DNA from: Persicaria tinctoria
Taxonomy: Eukaryota; Streptophyta; Magnoliopsida; Caryophyllales; Polygonaceae
Reading direction: 5' to 3'
Length of the DNA: 64,000 bases
Assembly (NCBI GenBank): GCA_037127255.1
Contig: JBANSL010000003.1
Span: 18,293,314-18,357,313 of the forward strand
Translations under genes and position numbers: made by a program
Shown: in pieces, positions 21,432 to 31,784 of the stretch
How positions within the stretch are numbered: the first letter of the stretch is position 1
Layout: each line of letters opens with the position of its first letter
Notes under the pieces: generated by a model
Told to the model about the DNA's origin: nothing
Seen by the model: the letters and a program-made list of their open reading frames with translations, nothing else
Database searches by the model: none

Positions 21432-22270
21432 ATGGCAGAGAACCTGGTGATGCAAAATCAAGTGATCAGAGAAGGTGGATCTGGAAGCGGCAACATGAAC
21501 GATCTGCTCTTTCTTTTCAACTCTGATCACCCTGGCGCACAGCTGGTTGCTGCTTCGTTCATTGGACTCAATTTTTTGAGTTAGAGTCGTGGAATTAAAA
21601 TTGCGCTTGGAGCAAAGTACAAAATAGGTTTCATTGATGGAAGCTCAGATCTGGACTATGTACCACCGGCAGACATTCAGAGATGGAAACACTACGATTA
21701 TATGGTAAGGTGTTGGATTTTAAATTCAATGAATGTCGATATTGCTGAGGGTTTCATGTATGTTGATTATGCCAAAGAGTTGTGGGACGAGATCTTTGAA
21801 AGATATGCACAAACAAATGGACCTCTTCTTTATCAATTGAAGAAGAGTTTGTGCAATCAAGTTCAAGGATCACTGAGCGTCGCTGACTATTTCAATAAAG
21901 TGAAGAAGCTTTGGGATGAAATTCTTGCTCTCGAAGGAGTGCCTAAGTGTACTTGTGGAGCAAGAGCAAGATGCACTTGTGATTTGTCCAAGAAAATGGA
22001 GGAAATGGACAATCGAAACAAGATGGAGGAAATCGTGCTTATTATCTGGTTAAGTAGGTTGAGGTTGCAGGAGGAAGCAACATCAATGACACTCTCCAAG
22101 ATGGAAGTGCTTTTGTTGCAGGCAAATCAAGTGACAACAATAAATCCTTCAAGAAGGATAAGGAAGACAAGTTGTGTAGCCACTCTGGTATGAAAGGACA
22201 TTGGCTATCCTGGTTGGTTCAAGGATCCAAAGGGAAAGAATACAACAAAATATGCAGCTAATGTTGCATG
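21432..22270 (+). pseudogene. gag: copia gag
   Basis: ATG at 21432 (MAENLVMQNQ), then the gag N-terminal region with SDHPGAQLVAASFIGLNFLS followed by a stop where the family has Trp, then SRGIKIALGAK and DIQRWKHYDYMVRCWI. The UBN2-type body is in the frame 21702-22193: AKELWDEIFERYAQ, SLSVADYFNKVKKLWDE and a Cys-rich CTCGARARCTC. No clean zinc knuckle is left. The protein would form the particle core; this copy cannot. Confidence 0.75.
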
Positions 22271-22290
22271 AACTTTTGACTCTCCATTAA

Positions 22291-22910
22291 ATGATGTTGA
22301 TGAGGAGTTCACAGAGTAAGGCACATGTATGGAGATGGCATTGGTACGTCAATGTTGTATGCCAAGAAGTTCCGAAAGCAATGAAAGGTCGTGGTCCTTC
22401 ATCTAGCTGTGCATGTACTTCTTTTGCTCTCCTTTCTTCTAGTCATCAGGACTTGAATAAATTGACTTGGATTATTGATTCGGGAGCCCCTAATCATATG
22501 ATCTATGATGATAATCTATTGAGAAGGAAACGTGTATTAGCTAAACCTATAAGGGTGTGCTTACCTGATGGAACTATCAGAAAAGTCACAGATGTTGGAG
22601 ACATCAGTTTGTCATCAGGAATGTTATTGAAGAATGTGTTTCATGTTCCTGATTTCAAAATAAATCTAATGTCAGTAGGAAAGATAGTTGATGATGCTGA
22701 TCTTGATGTGACTTTTAAGAAGACAAAGTGTGTTTTTCAAGACCCTAATAGTAGTCAAGAAGTACTCAGTGCAGCAAGGCTCTCTGGAAGGTTATTCAAG
22801 GCAACTTTGAAGACTGAGTATGGAAAGACTAAGTGTGTTGCTCATTATGTAAATAACACAAACAAATGTGTTTTTGATTTGAATAAAGGGATTCCTAGTC
22901 ATGTTTAGCA
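22291..22910 (+). pseudogene. copia protease region
   Basis: Holds LTWIIDSGAPNHM (about 22460-22500), the aspartic protease active site (DSGA), then FHVPDFKINLMSVGKI, conserved upstream of the pre-integrase zinc finger. The frame stops at 22906, just before HARLGHIS. Confidence 0.8.
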
Positions 22911-23710
22911 TGCTAGGCTAGGTCATATTTCCTTTTCAAAGTTGAAACATGTTAAAGGATGTGATTATGTTGATAGTGACAACTCATTTTGTGAAGCTTG
23001 TATTATGGCCAAGCATCATTCCATCCCTTTCACTGTAAGCAAGTCCATAACTAATGCAAAGTTTGAGTTGATTCACATTGATTTGTGGGGACCTTACAAG
23101 GTTCAAAATAGGACTGGTGCTAAGTACTTTGTCACTATTCTAGATGATTACAACATAGCAGTTTGGACATATTTTGTTGTTGACAAGTTGCAGGTTTCCA
23201 AAATATATGTTCATTCATTGATCTTAAGGAAACTCAGTTTGGGACTAGGGTGAAGGCAGTAGGAAGTGATCACGGGTCTGAATTTTTCAGATGATCGGAA
23301 TTCTTTGTGAACAAAGGTATTGTTCACCAACACTCAGTGCCTTATGTGCCTCAACAAAATGGTCGTGCTGAGCGCAAGCATAGGCACTTAGTGGAGACTG
23401 CTAGAGCAATTCGATTGGCTGCTAATTTACCTTTAAAGTTTTAGGGAGATTGCATATTAGTTTCTACACATTTGATAAATTTAATGCCTTCATCTATCAT
23501 CCAGTGGGAGTCTCCTTATGAAAGGTTGATAAGTAAGCCTCCTGATTACAATAGGCTCGGGGTAATTGGTTTTTTGGCTTTTGCTCTTGTCAAGGGAGCT
23601 ACCAAAGACAAATTTGCTTCTAAGGCTAGAAAATGCATCTTCTTGGGTTATCCTCATGATCACGGAGCTTACAGGTTCTTGATTTCAAGACTACACTGTG
23701 AGTAGAGATG
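22910..23710 (+). pseudogene. copia integrase remnant
   Basis: HARLGHISFSKLKHV then CEACIMAKHHSIPF is the zinc-binding head. ELIHIDLWGPYK and YFVTILDDYN start the catalytic core. HQHSVPYVPQQNGRAERKHRHL (another frame, about 23330-23390) is the later core with its catalytic Glu. ATKDKFASKARKCIFLGYP is the downstream part. Frameshifts at about 23253 and 23290 and a stop at 23443 (TTT TAG for Phe-Trp) break it. Confidence 0.75.
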
Positions 23711-24059
23711 TGTTGTCCTTTGAGGATGTTTTTCCTTACACAGATGCCAAGCCTTCACCCCTACCACATACCCATCCCTTGCCTTTGGTTAACCCATCTC
23801 ATGGTCTTGATGATGCTCAGTGGTGTTGTTGATTCAGTTGAATCACCTTCAACTCACACCCCAACATCCTCTGAGATGTCTGTTTCAAACCAAACCCCTG
23901 AATCCATCCTTAGACGATCCACAAGACAGTCTCATTTCCCTGCTCATCTTAAAGACTTTGTTTGTCCCAATCACTCTAATTCCCTTTCAACATCATTTTT
24001 AGCCACAATTGTTGATGACCCAGATTTTTATCCAGATTATATTGCTTCCTTAGCAAATG

Positions 24060-24720
24060 TCTTGTCCCTTACAGAGCCATTGAACTATAGTCAGGCCAAA
24101 GATGATCCCTTGTGGGTTGAAGCAATGCAAAAGGAACTCACTGCACTCGATGACAATGACACTTGGTCCCTTACATCTCTACCTGCAGAAAAATCTACAA
24201 TTGGTTGTAGATGGGTTTTTTAAATCAAGTTTCGACCTGATGGCAGTGTTGAAAGGTTCAAGGCCCATTTGGTTGCTAAAGGCTATAATCAGATTAAGGG
24301 TAAACATTATAAGCATACCTTCTTCTCCGTTGCAAAGTTCACCACCGTGAGATTGTTGGTTGCTCTTGCAACTCAGAAACAATGGCCTATAAAGGATTTA
24401 TACATTAACAATGCATTTCTTCATGGATTCCTTGATGAAGAAGTGTATATGCGCATTCCTAAGGGTTATTCTAAAGGATCTCTTAATCAGGTTTGCAAGC
24501 TCAAGAGATCTCTTTATGGCTTGAAGTAGGCCTCACGACAGTGGAATATGGAACTTTCAAAGTTCCTTATTAGCAGAGGGTATTGACAGTCTCCCTTTGA
24601 TCATTCTTTGTTTCTCAAGTCTGTTCCAGAGGGATTGGTTGTAGTACTTGTCTACGTTGATGACTTGCTGCTCACAAGTGACAGTGCAACTGAATCTCTG
24701 ATATAAAAGTAGCTCTGCAC
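24060..24720 (+). pseudogene. copia reverse transcriptase remnant
   Basis: Begins PLWVEAMQKELTALDDNDTW and GCRWVF, then a stop (24222), [42 protein letters not shown], another stop (24528), and VLVYVDDLLLTS with the YVDD active site near 24650. Order and spacing are normal for copia RT. Confidence 0.8.
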
Positions 24721-24723
24721 AAA

Positions 24724-25612
24724 ATGTTCACTATCAAAGATCTTAGAGATGTAAGGTATTTCCTTGGCTTTGAAATATCAAGGACTTCTCAAGGTACTTT
24801 GTTGAATCAACGTAAATATGTGTTAGACATATTACATGATACTCATTTGCAAGATTGTAAGATATATATCTTCCTTTCCTATGTCTCGTGGATTGAAACT
24901 CACCATTGACAGTGGTGAAGAGCTCTCTGATCCTGAGAAATATCGACGTTTGGTGGGTCGATTACTTTACTTAAACATGACATGGTCTGATATCTCTTAC
25001 GTCGTTCAACATTTGAGTCAGTTTATGAACTCCTCTCGCATTCTTCACTAGAGGACAACTCTTCAAGTAGTTCATTATCTTCGGGGCACTATGAACTTGG
25101 GTTTGTTGTATCATGTTCAGAATTGTGTTGATCTCACTGCCTACTGTGATTCGGACTGGGGTAATTGTTTGTTCAGTGGGTGATCGTTGACCGGCTTATG
25201 TGTTTTCATGGGAAGAGCATTGGTGTCCTGGAAAACCAAGAAACATACTACTGTTTCTAAGTCTTCTACTGAGGCCGAGTACAGGAGCTTATCCAAGACG
25301 TCAAGTGAGCTTGTGTGGCTTTATTCAATCCTTTCTGGTTTGAATTGTTCTGTGCCCAAACCGATTCCATTATTTTGTGATAGCAAGTCGGCAATCACAA
25401 TTGTGGAGAATCCGATTTTACATGAACGAACAAAGCACGTTCGCTTGGATTGTCACTACATCCGGAAGCGATTTCAGGAAGGGTTCTTGGTTCCAACCTT
25501 TGTTTGTTCTCAATTACAACTAGCTGACATATTGACTAAGCCCCTTGGCCATGATCAACATCAATTCCTTGCTTGCAAGCTTGGTCTCGTTTGTTCAACT
25601 CCTCCAGCTTGA
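24724..25612 (+). pseudogene. copia RNase H remnant
   Basis: MFTIKDLRDVRYFLGFEISR links RT to RNase H. Then YRRLVGRLLYL, and in the last frame (25187-25612) SWKTKKHTTVSKSSTEAEYRSL, FCDSKSAITIVENPILHERT and FVCSQLQLADILTKPL. The last three blocks are the standard end of copia polyproteins. Several stops lie in the first half. Confidence 0.8.
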
Positions 25613-25620
25613 GAGAGGGA

Positions 25621-25856
25621 TATTAAGCATAGAAGATAAGGGTATTTCTGTAATTTAGCTTATGGATTTAGGGGCAATTTAGTCAATTCGTGTGAAATGT
25701 AATTGTGCTTTATATTGCCACAAGTTGTAACCAGAAACCCAAGTAATTCAGTTGAGAGGTTGTTACAAATCGTTTCTTCACAAACTTCATCTTTTTCCTT
25801 TTGTGCTTCCATGGAGGTTTAGGTTGGGGATTCTCATTTCTATGAGTTTCTTTACA
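25621..25856 (+). repeat. 3' LTR of the degenerate copia element
   Basis: 236 bp, from TATTAAGCAT after the purine tract to TTTCTTTACA. It contains TGTTACAAATC and the TTGGGGATTCTC block found in the 5' LTR. Confidence 0.85.
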
Positions 25857-25930
25857 GTTTTTTTTTTATCAACAATCGGTAAATCGTATTCTTTCATATA
25901 AATGGTGACGATAAGATTTTACCCAATATA

Positions 25931-26171
25931 CTCCCTTCGTTTATTAATAATTGTCGTTTGACTTTTTGACACGTTTTTCAAGGAGCTAAAAACTATATAA
26001 AATATCAACTTTTTTATTAATTTTTTTAAATAATTTTAAACTTATAACTAATACTCTAATATGTATAAAATTATAAAAAAAATCAATTAAAAACTTTATA
26101 TTTTATATAGTTTTTAACTCCTTAAAAAGCGTGCCAAAAATCAAATGTCACTTTTTTCTGAACGGAGGTAG
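25931..26171. mobile_element. Stowaway-like MITE, copy B2
   Basis: CTCCCTTCGTTT at the left, with GAACGGAGGTAG at the right, TA on both sides, and the same GTCGTTTGACTTTTT subterminal block as B1 at 12953-13178. It inserted in AT-rich DNA just downstream of the copia element. Confidence 0.8.
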
Positions 26172-26226
26172 TATTAATTAACCAAATATTTATCCAATTA
26201 ATGAAGTGAAAAAGCATTTATTCTCT

Positions 26227-26382
26227 CTTTTTAGCCATTATTTTCCTTATTCTAGATTTTTTTGGTATAAATTTTCTTGATCTATTTTAGGTTGACACTT
26301 TATCTATCCTTTTTTAGCCATTATTTTCTTTACTCTAGTTTTTTTTGGTAGAAATTTTCTTTATTTTAGGTTGACACTTCTC
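26227..26382. repeat. Tandem duplication, about 80-bp unit
   Basis: TTTTTAGCCATTATTTTCCT to GGTTGACACTT is followed directly by a second copy with a few changes. Non-coding. Confidence 0.75.
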
Positions 26383-26408
26383 AATAATCGTAGTATTTGG
26401 CCAATATA

Positions 26409-27990
26409 AAAAATGCACCAGTATACTAAAAAAAAAACACTTTCTTTTTTGGAGAGGGTTTTCCACGGCCGCCACCACAATGGGCTCAGACCCATCTCTC
26501 ACTCTCCGCCGTTAACTCTCCAGACGGGAGAACTCCAACCCTCCTTCGGGAGATACAACTCTCCTCCGGGAGCCCTAACCCTCCTTCGGGAGCCCTAACC
26601 CACCCGATTTGGGTGATTTGAATGCCTCGGACTTTGGTGGTTGCCCTAGTGGTTGCCCTCGGTCCACCACCTTCCTCCGTCGGTCCCCGTCGTCAGCCGT
26701 AGGTTCCCTATCTCCCCCTCCCTTGGGAGGTTCTGAACCTAGTCCGCTTCCCATACGGCGCCGTCCATGGGTTCTCCCCCTCCGACTCCCTTTGCAGTCG
26801 GCTTCAATTCGAGCTCTCCTCCTTCTAGGGCTCGTTTCCTTCTCCCTTTCCATGGCACCTCGCTTCTATGGTCAGATTTCCCAATTTTATTGGGGCTTTT
26901 GTTGTGCTTTAGAGGAGAATCCTAATCCAGGACTACTCTTCTCCTGATCGATTTTCGATTTCTTGGATTTGGTTTTGTCCGCCCCCGTCGATTTAGTTAT
27001 TGATGCGCCTTGGTGGCCACTTTTTATGTTACAAGGCAAACTATCAACTTTATGTTTGGCCCTGCCCTCTCGATTTTCCTCCGGCCGGTCGTGGTCTCTG
27101 GGTGGCCATCGTCGGTCTTGTTCCAATCGGGATTCGGTTTCAACTCATTCGATTCTCACTGGTATCCTCGCCACCCCTCCCCGCTTGCCTGTGTTTGTCT
27201 CCGGTTTACCTACTGGGTGACGGCGCCGGTCGGGCTCCGGTTTGGATCCCGTCTGTGAAGCCGACGTTGGTCGGTCTCCAGATTGCCTATTGCTTCGGTG
27301 TCTCTTTCGAGCTCTCATGCCCGTGTGGCCCGTTGTAATGGGCCTTGCAAGTGTGCTTCAGCCACAAGGCTTTTGGCCTTGGGCCCGAAGATGACCCAAT
27401 ATAAATTTCTTTAAATAAAATTAAATATGACCCGTTGAAATAATCTTTTATTAAATCCGGAATCCTCTTGCGCTCTTTGCCCTCTCGCGGTCGTGCTTTA
27501 TTTTCTCGAGTTTGGATGGAGTTCTGTTTGTTGGTTCGTGGTTAGTTTCGGTTGAGGAGCAGTTCTGCGACCCTGGTTGATCGAAGTGATCGTGTTGGTG
27601 GTGTTCGTGGTCTCCGAAGATCCTTCATCTAGGTGGAGGGAACGTCGTGTGATCCACACTTCCCCAGGAGTTGTCTTTGCCCTACGTGGATTTTTGCTTT
27701 CCGTCTTTCCGGCAGCGAGACATCGTGTCAGCTGTGCTGTCCCATGCGCTCGCTATCCACTTCACCACGTCGGATCTCCATCTTCTCGCTACTATGTCCG
27801 CTTGTTTGCTTAGGTTTTGGGGTTTTCCGGGTTAGTTTCGTGGAGTCCTTTTGTTGTATTAGGTTTTTGTTTTCTGTTGTATTTCTTTTGCTTTGTTGTA
27901 TGTTTAGACGGCTTGCCGTCTGCCGACTTCGTCGGCCTCTCGAGGTCCGGGTCTGTCCGGTCTCGAATTATTTCCTTATCAAAAAAAAAA
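26409..27990 (+). mobile_element. Non-autonomous poly(A) retroposon with perfect 17-bp duplication
   Basis: AGTATTTGGCCAATATA occurs at 26392-26408 and again at 27991-28007, directly after an 11-12 base A run, the signature of LINE-type target-primed insertion. The inserted 1582 bp are GC-rich, unlike the flanks. They contain overlapping open frames (for example 26609-26947, 112 residues) but no endonuclease, RT or gag motif. Its 3' end (TCGAATTATTTCCTTATCAAAA) resembles the 3' ends of LINEs here, such as CCGAATTTTTACTTTCATCA of the one at 18.7 kb. I infer a LINE-dependent passenger; it could instead be an internally deleted LINE or a retroposed transcript. Confidence 0.8.
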
Positions 27991-28206
27991 AGTATTTGGC
28001 CAATATAGTTGTTACTTATGACAACATTATATTTAACAATATAAAAAAGATGATTCAATATAACTTTGGTAAATATTTCAACATGATTGATATACCTGTG
28101 ATAAGATTATAGTAGTATTTTCTAATATAAAATATATTTAATATGGTGTTCAACAATAATATATAATATTTAATTATATATATTATGTACTCCATAGATA
28201 TTAATG

Positions 28207-28325
28207 TTGGGCTTTTTGCTAAAATAACCTTTTTGGGTGAAACTCTTGCACGCCTAACCCCATCCGGAAAAAATTTGCAGAATTCGGGATATCCGGTTTT
28301 TTTGGTTCAACCGGCAGCCCGTTGC
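28207..28325 (+). repeat. Left terminal inverted repeat of the Pack-MULE-like element
   Basis: Aligns in reverse complement with 35465-35581: AAAATAA...CCTTT, TTGCACGCCTAACCC, AATTTGCA and CAACCGG occur in the same order. Imperfect, so old or of a weak-TIR class. Confidence 0.6.
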
Positions 28326-29300
28326 AAAGGAGAGAAAGGGAAGAGAGAAGGGGATCTGAGGCGGGCAAGAAAGGAGGGAGAAGGAAGGGGATCGAGGCGT
28401 AGGCGCAGGCAAAGGCTCTGGGATCAGTGGAAGGCTCCGGGCTCTGGGCTCAATGGAAGGGCTCGAGCCACCGCGAGAGAGAGCCACCGCGGGAGAGAAG
28501 GGGAAGGCAGAAGGAAGGGAGACGGAGGCGGAGCAGGACAAGCTTCTGGGGCGGCGCACGACGCTCGAGAAGAGGGAGAAGGAGGCCGATGAGGCTCCAA
28601 GTGGGACGACCTAGGTTTCTTTGTGCAGTATATTAGGCTTTCGGGATCGTTTTTGCGGTAAAGTTCTCTCTTTTTCTAGCTGTTCTTTGAATTGATTGAG
28701 TTTTGCTTGCTATCTCAGCTTCAATTTTTCAATTCTTTGCTGTTTGGTGTTGAATTTGATGGTATGGAATTGAAATAGGATTTGTATTAGGCATTTGTTG
28801 TGATGATAGGAGATTTGTTACTTGTGGAATTGAATTAGGGACTAGGATTTCATTCCACACACACTTCCTAATGGAATTGAATGAATTGATCTGGGACTGG
28901 GATTTCATTCCACACACTTCCTTTCATATGTATTGGTCCATCTATACAGATATATATATACTAGCTAGAAGAGTCAATGGATTGAACAAATTGAGTAGTT
29001 TTTGGATGCTTTCAGTTTCAGTGCATTTGGGGAGGGGGATCCAAATATTAAAATAAAAATTAAATTAGCCATAATAAAATATAGTCATTTGTGGTCTCTA
29101 ATTATGGTTGTGCTTCATTGACAGCAAAATTTGTCCATGCCACTTATGATCGAAGTCTAATTGTGGTTTATGGTGCTTGGTTGTATGCTTAACCCAATAA
29201 AAATCAACCAACCCATATAAGTGGGGAGCAAAGACAAAACACCATCACTTAATCAACAAGAATTGAAGAAGAAGAAGAAACCAATTCCAATAGAGAAAAA
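28326..29300. other. Interior of the Pack-MULE-like element, no gene assigned
   Basis: A GA-rich segment (28330-28620), like the region inside the right repeat, is followed by AT-rich DNA. GGGACTAGGATTTCATTCCA (about 28838) recurs as GGGACTGGGATTTCATTCCA (about 28892). The open frame at 28185-28592 is low-complexity Arg/Gly and is not called. Confidence 0.45.
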
Positions 29301-29307
29301 AGGAGAA

Positions 29308-29391
29308 CTGAAAATGATGGCAATATGAAGGTGAAAGCAGGAACCAGATTGCTCATAGCAGATGCAAGAGTAGGAGATCCATACATTATTC
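29308..29391 (-). pseudogene. WAT1-related (EamA/UMAMIT transporter) exon fragment
   Basis: An acceptor-like AAATTTAG precedes a piece that reads GIMYGSPTLASAMSNLVPAF then TFIL, the signature of a WAT1-related membrane-transporter exon (family form roughly YSSPTLASAxSNLVPAFTFILAIIFR). One base is missing after TTG, so the frame changes before the expected AIIFR, and the homology stops exactly where that exon would end. No other exon of the gene is seen. It is a single-exon capture without function. Confidence 0.7.
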
Positions 29392-29784
29392 CTAAATTTG
29401 CACAATCTTGTGCTACAAACCTACAAACAAACATTTAGTTAGCTAGAACCATGTATGTGTGTGTATATATCATGAATGAAAGAAATAAAGAAAGCAAGAA
29501 AGGAAAAATCAATATACAGACTTACCCAGTTACACCCCGAAGAAATATTATATGCAGAAGGGAAAATTTATTTGATGGAAGCTCAACATGCCTGCCAAGT
29601 TTAGTTTGATATATGGAGCAGCCAATTATTAAAATTAAAAAGAATATATAACATGCCTGCCAAGCACACATACTCCGTACAAGAAATATGGGATTGGTCA
29701 TTTTAAATTATATTTAAATTTCACAGGAGTAGTCGAAGTGTATGTGATCATGTCAAAATACCTGGTGTGGTGACTGTTTTTCAG

Positions 29785-30448
29785 GGTTTCTTGGAGGCAG
29801 ACGGAGTAGCAAGATATTTAACAGAAGACCTGAAAAATGAAGTTGTACGAAGTGCTTCCTTGGAGATTACCAGGCTTTACTAGAAACTTGCAGCTGAAGT
29901 TGTTAGTGTGGTAAGTATCTAATATCCTCTTGAGCAAAATTCCATGGTTTATTTTTTTCATATAGTTCAGTTAGGTTTCCTTCTTAGTTTAGTATGGTAT
30001 ACTTGATGTTTCCACAACTTGAAAAGTTAATGTGACCTTGCTAGGCAAGGATAACAGAAACATCATTGCAATCGTTGCACCAGGGTGCACAGAAACGTGT
30101 TGGAGCAAGCACAGATGTCTCAGATCAAAACATTTCTGTTATAGAAAATATCTGCATGCAACTGTTCCTTGATATACAAGTCGAACTCCTTTTTCTTGAT
30201 TTTAAGAATGTATGATGATCATTTTTTCTAGATGTTTAGGTTAGATGGATTTATTTCATTATTATCAAAGAATAAATTGTCAGAATAAGTTATTTAAACC
30301 AAATTTCCTACTGTATATTGCTGCCATCAGGAGTATGGTTGCAATCTAGCTTGCCACCCTTGGAGTCGATGCAGCTGAAATCGAAGCATACTGTTACTTG
30401 TGGCAATGTATTGCTCCTGCAGACAAGCAGCAACAAATCAGCTTCTAG
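29785..30448 (+). pseudogene. COG2: COG2 (conserved oligomeric Golgi subunit 2) C-terminal fragment, three exons
   Basis: Exon at 29785-29910, bounded by TTTTCAG and GTAAGT, reads ARYLTEDLKNEVVRSASLEI and TRLY, then a stop and KLAAEVVSV. Exon at about 30045-30179 reads ETSLQSLHQGAQKRVGASTD and ICMQLFLDIQ. Exon at 30331-30448, after a CATCAG acceptor, reads EYGCNL and, after a small indel, LGVDAAEIEAYCYLWQCIAP and ADKQQQISF followed by a stop. This matches in order the end of plant COG2, a Golgi vesicle-tethering subunit. Introns are kept, so DNA rather than mRNA was copied. One in-frame stop and a frameshift make it a pseudogene. Confidence 0.75.
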
Positions 30449-31019
30449 TGATAGAACGTGTATGGTATATGGTGAAGTCGTGGAAGGCTATTTTAGTTAG
30501 GTTAAGATAGTTTTTTAGTTTTTTATTATTTTCATAATATTTTAAGGCAATTTCAATATTTTATCTTTTAGGTTCTTGCAGCTGAATTTATTGGAATTAA
30601 AGTTGAAGACTGCTCATATTCAACACATTAGCTTGTCTCACCATTAACTGCATATATATTGGTGTGGCAAGGAATGACTTGAAGCTCAATTTTCATAGAA
30701 AACCTTATGTTGTTCTAGAATTCCAGATTAGGATATTGTTGTCATTATTTAAGTGCCAAATAGGCAAATCATGAGGATGGCATTGAATCTCCCGGTTTTC
30801 AGGAGTCTCAACAAACTTGGTTTTATTCTCATGTATGTCAGTTTACTTCTATTGCACAATAGTGTTTTGTGAAATTTAGGCTATTGGAGGTGATGCCATC
30901 TGAGTTCTTGATAGTAGTTCTGGCATTTAGTTTGCCCTTTTTTGTGTTCGTGTTCATGGAGGTCCTCAAGTTCATGTCATAGAATTTTTGTTAGATTCGT
31001 GTAGTTTGCCTTGTTTAAA

Positions 31020-31105
31020 AAATGCTCATATAGCATATTAACTCAATGGGAGAGCATTATGGTCATACACAAAGATGTGGGTTCAATTCCCACATAGGCT
31101 TATTA
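31020..31105 (+). ncRNA. tRNA-like sequence, possible SINE head or tRNA pseudogene
   Basis: TTAACTCAATGGGAGAGCAT resembles the D-arm/A box of a tRNA and GTGGGTTCAATTCCCAC a T-arm/B box at normal spacing. The anticodon stem does not pair well, so this is not a working tRNA. It may be an organelle-type tRNA relic or a SINE head. Confidence 0.3.
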
Positions 31106-31261
31106 TTCATGAATCAATGCTGACTATCAAATTATGTTTAGAATAAGTCAATCTTGCTACATCACCAAATTATAGGCAGTTTCATATCAAAATAAATCAA
31201 AAGCCAAGATACTTCATCTTTCCGTTGAATTCATCATAAGATGGGTTTTTAACATGACAGG

Positions 31262-31362
31262 TAACAGATTTGACATGTCACCTACGTCACTTCACATGAC
31301 AGTCAGAGTGAGCGGACTTACCCCAGAAATCATCCAAGACTGAATTTGAAACCAAGTTCATC
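31262..31362. repeat. Duplicated ~90-bp segment, copy 1
   Basis: GTGAGCGGACTTACCCCAGA and the following AATCATCCAAGACTGAATTT occur here and, with few changes, at 32345-32441. On the minus strand each reads SNSVLDDFWG followed by a GTAAGT donor, so it looks like a captured exon end that was later duplicated. The source gene is not recognised. Confidence 0.55.
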
Positions 31363-31425
31363 TAGCTTATACGGTATCAAGTCACAAGCACACACTAATG
31401 TTGTGTACGCTAACTAAGAGGGATT

Positions 31426-31507
31426 TCATTTCTTTCCGCTTTTCTTCAGACCCGGACCTCCACATTGTCCCTTTTGCACGGCCTTGGCTTTGAGTTCCTT
31501 AAGCGCC
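31426..31507 (-). pseudogene. TMA7: TMA7-like (translation machinery-associated protein 7) last-exon fragment
   Basis: After a GATCAG acceptor the minus strand reads ALKELKAKAVQKGQCGG then PGLKKSGKK and a stop, which is the conserved C-terminus of the small TMA7/CCDC72 protein (family form ...KKGPxGGxGLKKSGKK). The upstream residues of the gene are absent. The piece is short, but the ending is distinctive. It is non-functional alone. Confidence 0.6.
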
Positions 31508-31784
31508 TGATCACGATTTATGATCAAATGAAGGCTCAAACGATAACCAGAAGCCAAAGGCAGATCATGCTATTTGAGCGTTCTTAATACATTACCTTTT
31601 CCTTTTCCTTCTTCTGATCCCATCTTTAGTAACAACTTGATCCCATCTTTAGTAACAACTTTTGCCAGCTAGGATAAAAGGGCAATTGCTCATTGTAACA
31701 AACCCAATTGATGATCAATCAGAAATCACTCTTCTCTCTCCTTCATTTAAAAAAGATATTGATGATGAAAAGCTTGCCTTAATG

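Larger units (their letters stand above)
21143..25856 (+). mobile_element. Old, degenerate Ty1/copia element with both LTRs
   Basis: Plus-strand order: 5' LTR (21143-21360), primer site TGGTATCAGAGCGC (21361-21374), gag, protease, integrase, reverse transcriptase, RNase H, a purine tract (GAGAGAGGGA, 25611-25620) and 3' LTR (25621-25856). At least eight stops or frameshifts break the coding region, and the LTRs differ at many positions, so it is an old, dead copy. The 5' LTR lacks the first 20 or so bases present in the 3' LTR. No target duplication was found. It is a different copia lineage from the sirevirus at 51 kb. Confidence 0.9.

Noticed and set aside
26609..27338. Overlapping plus-strand ORFs of 80-112 residues in the retroposon
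   Set aside because: Three overlapping frames in GC-rich DNA, no recognisable domain; left uncalled and described under the element.
28185..28636. Arg/Gly-rich ORFs on both strands
   Set aside because: GA-rich subterminal DNA of the Pack-MULE-like element; no motif and no start context.
31020..31105. A working tRNA gene
   Set aside because: A- and B-box-like arms are present, but the anticodon stem does not pair and the acceptor stem is poor.
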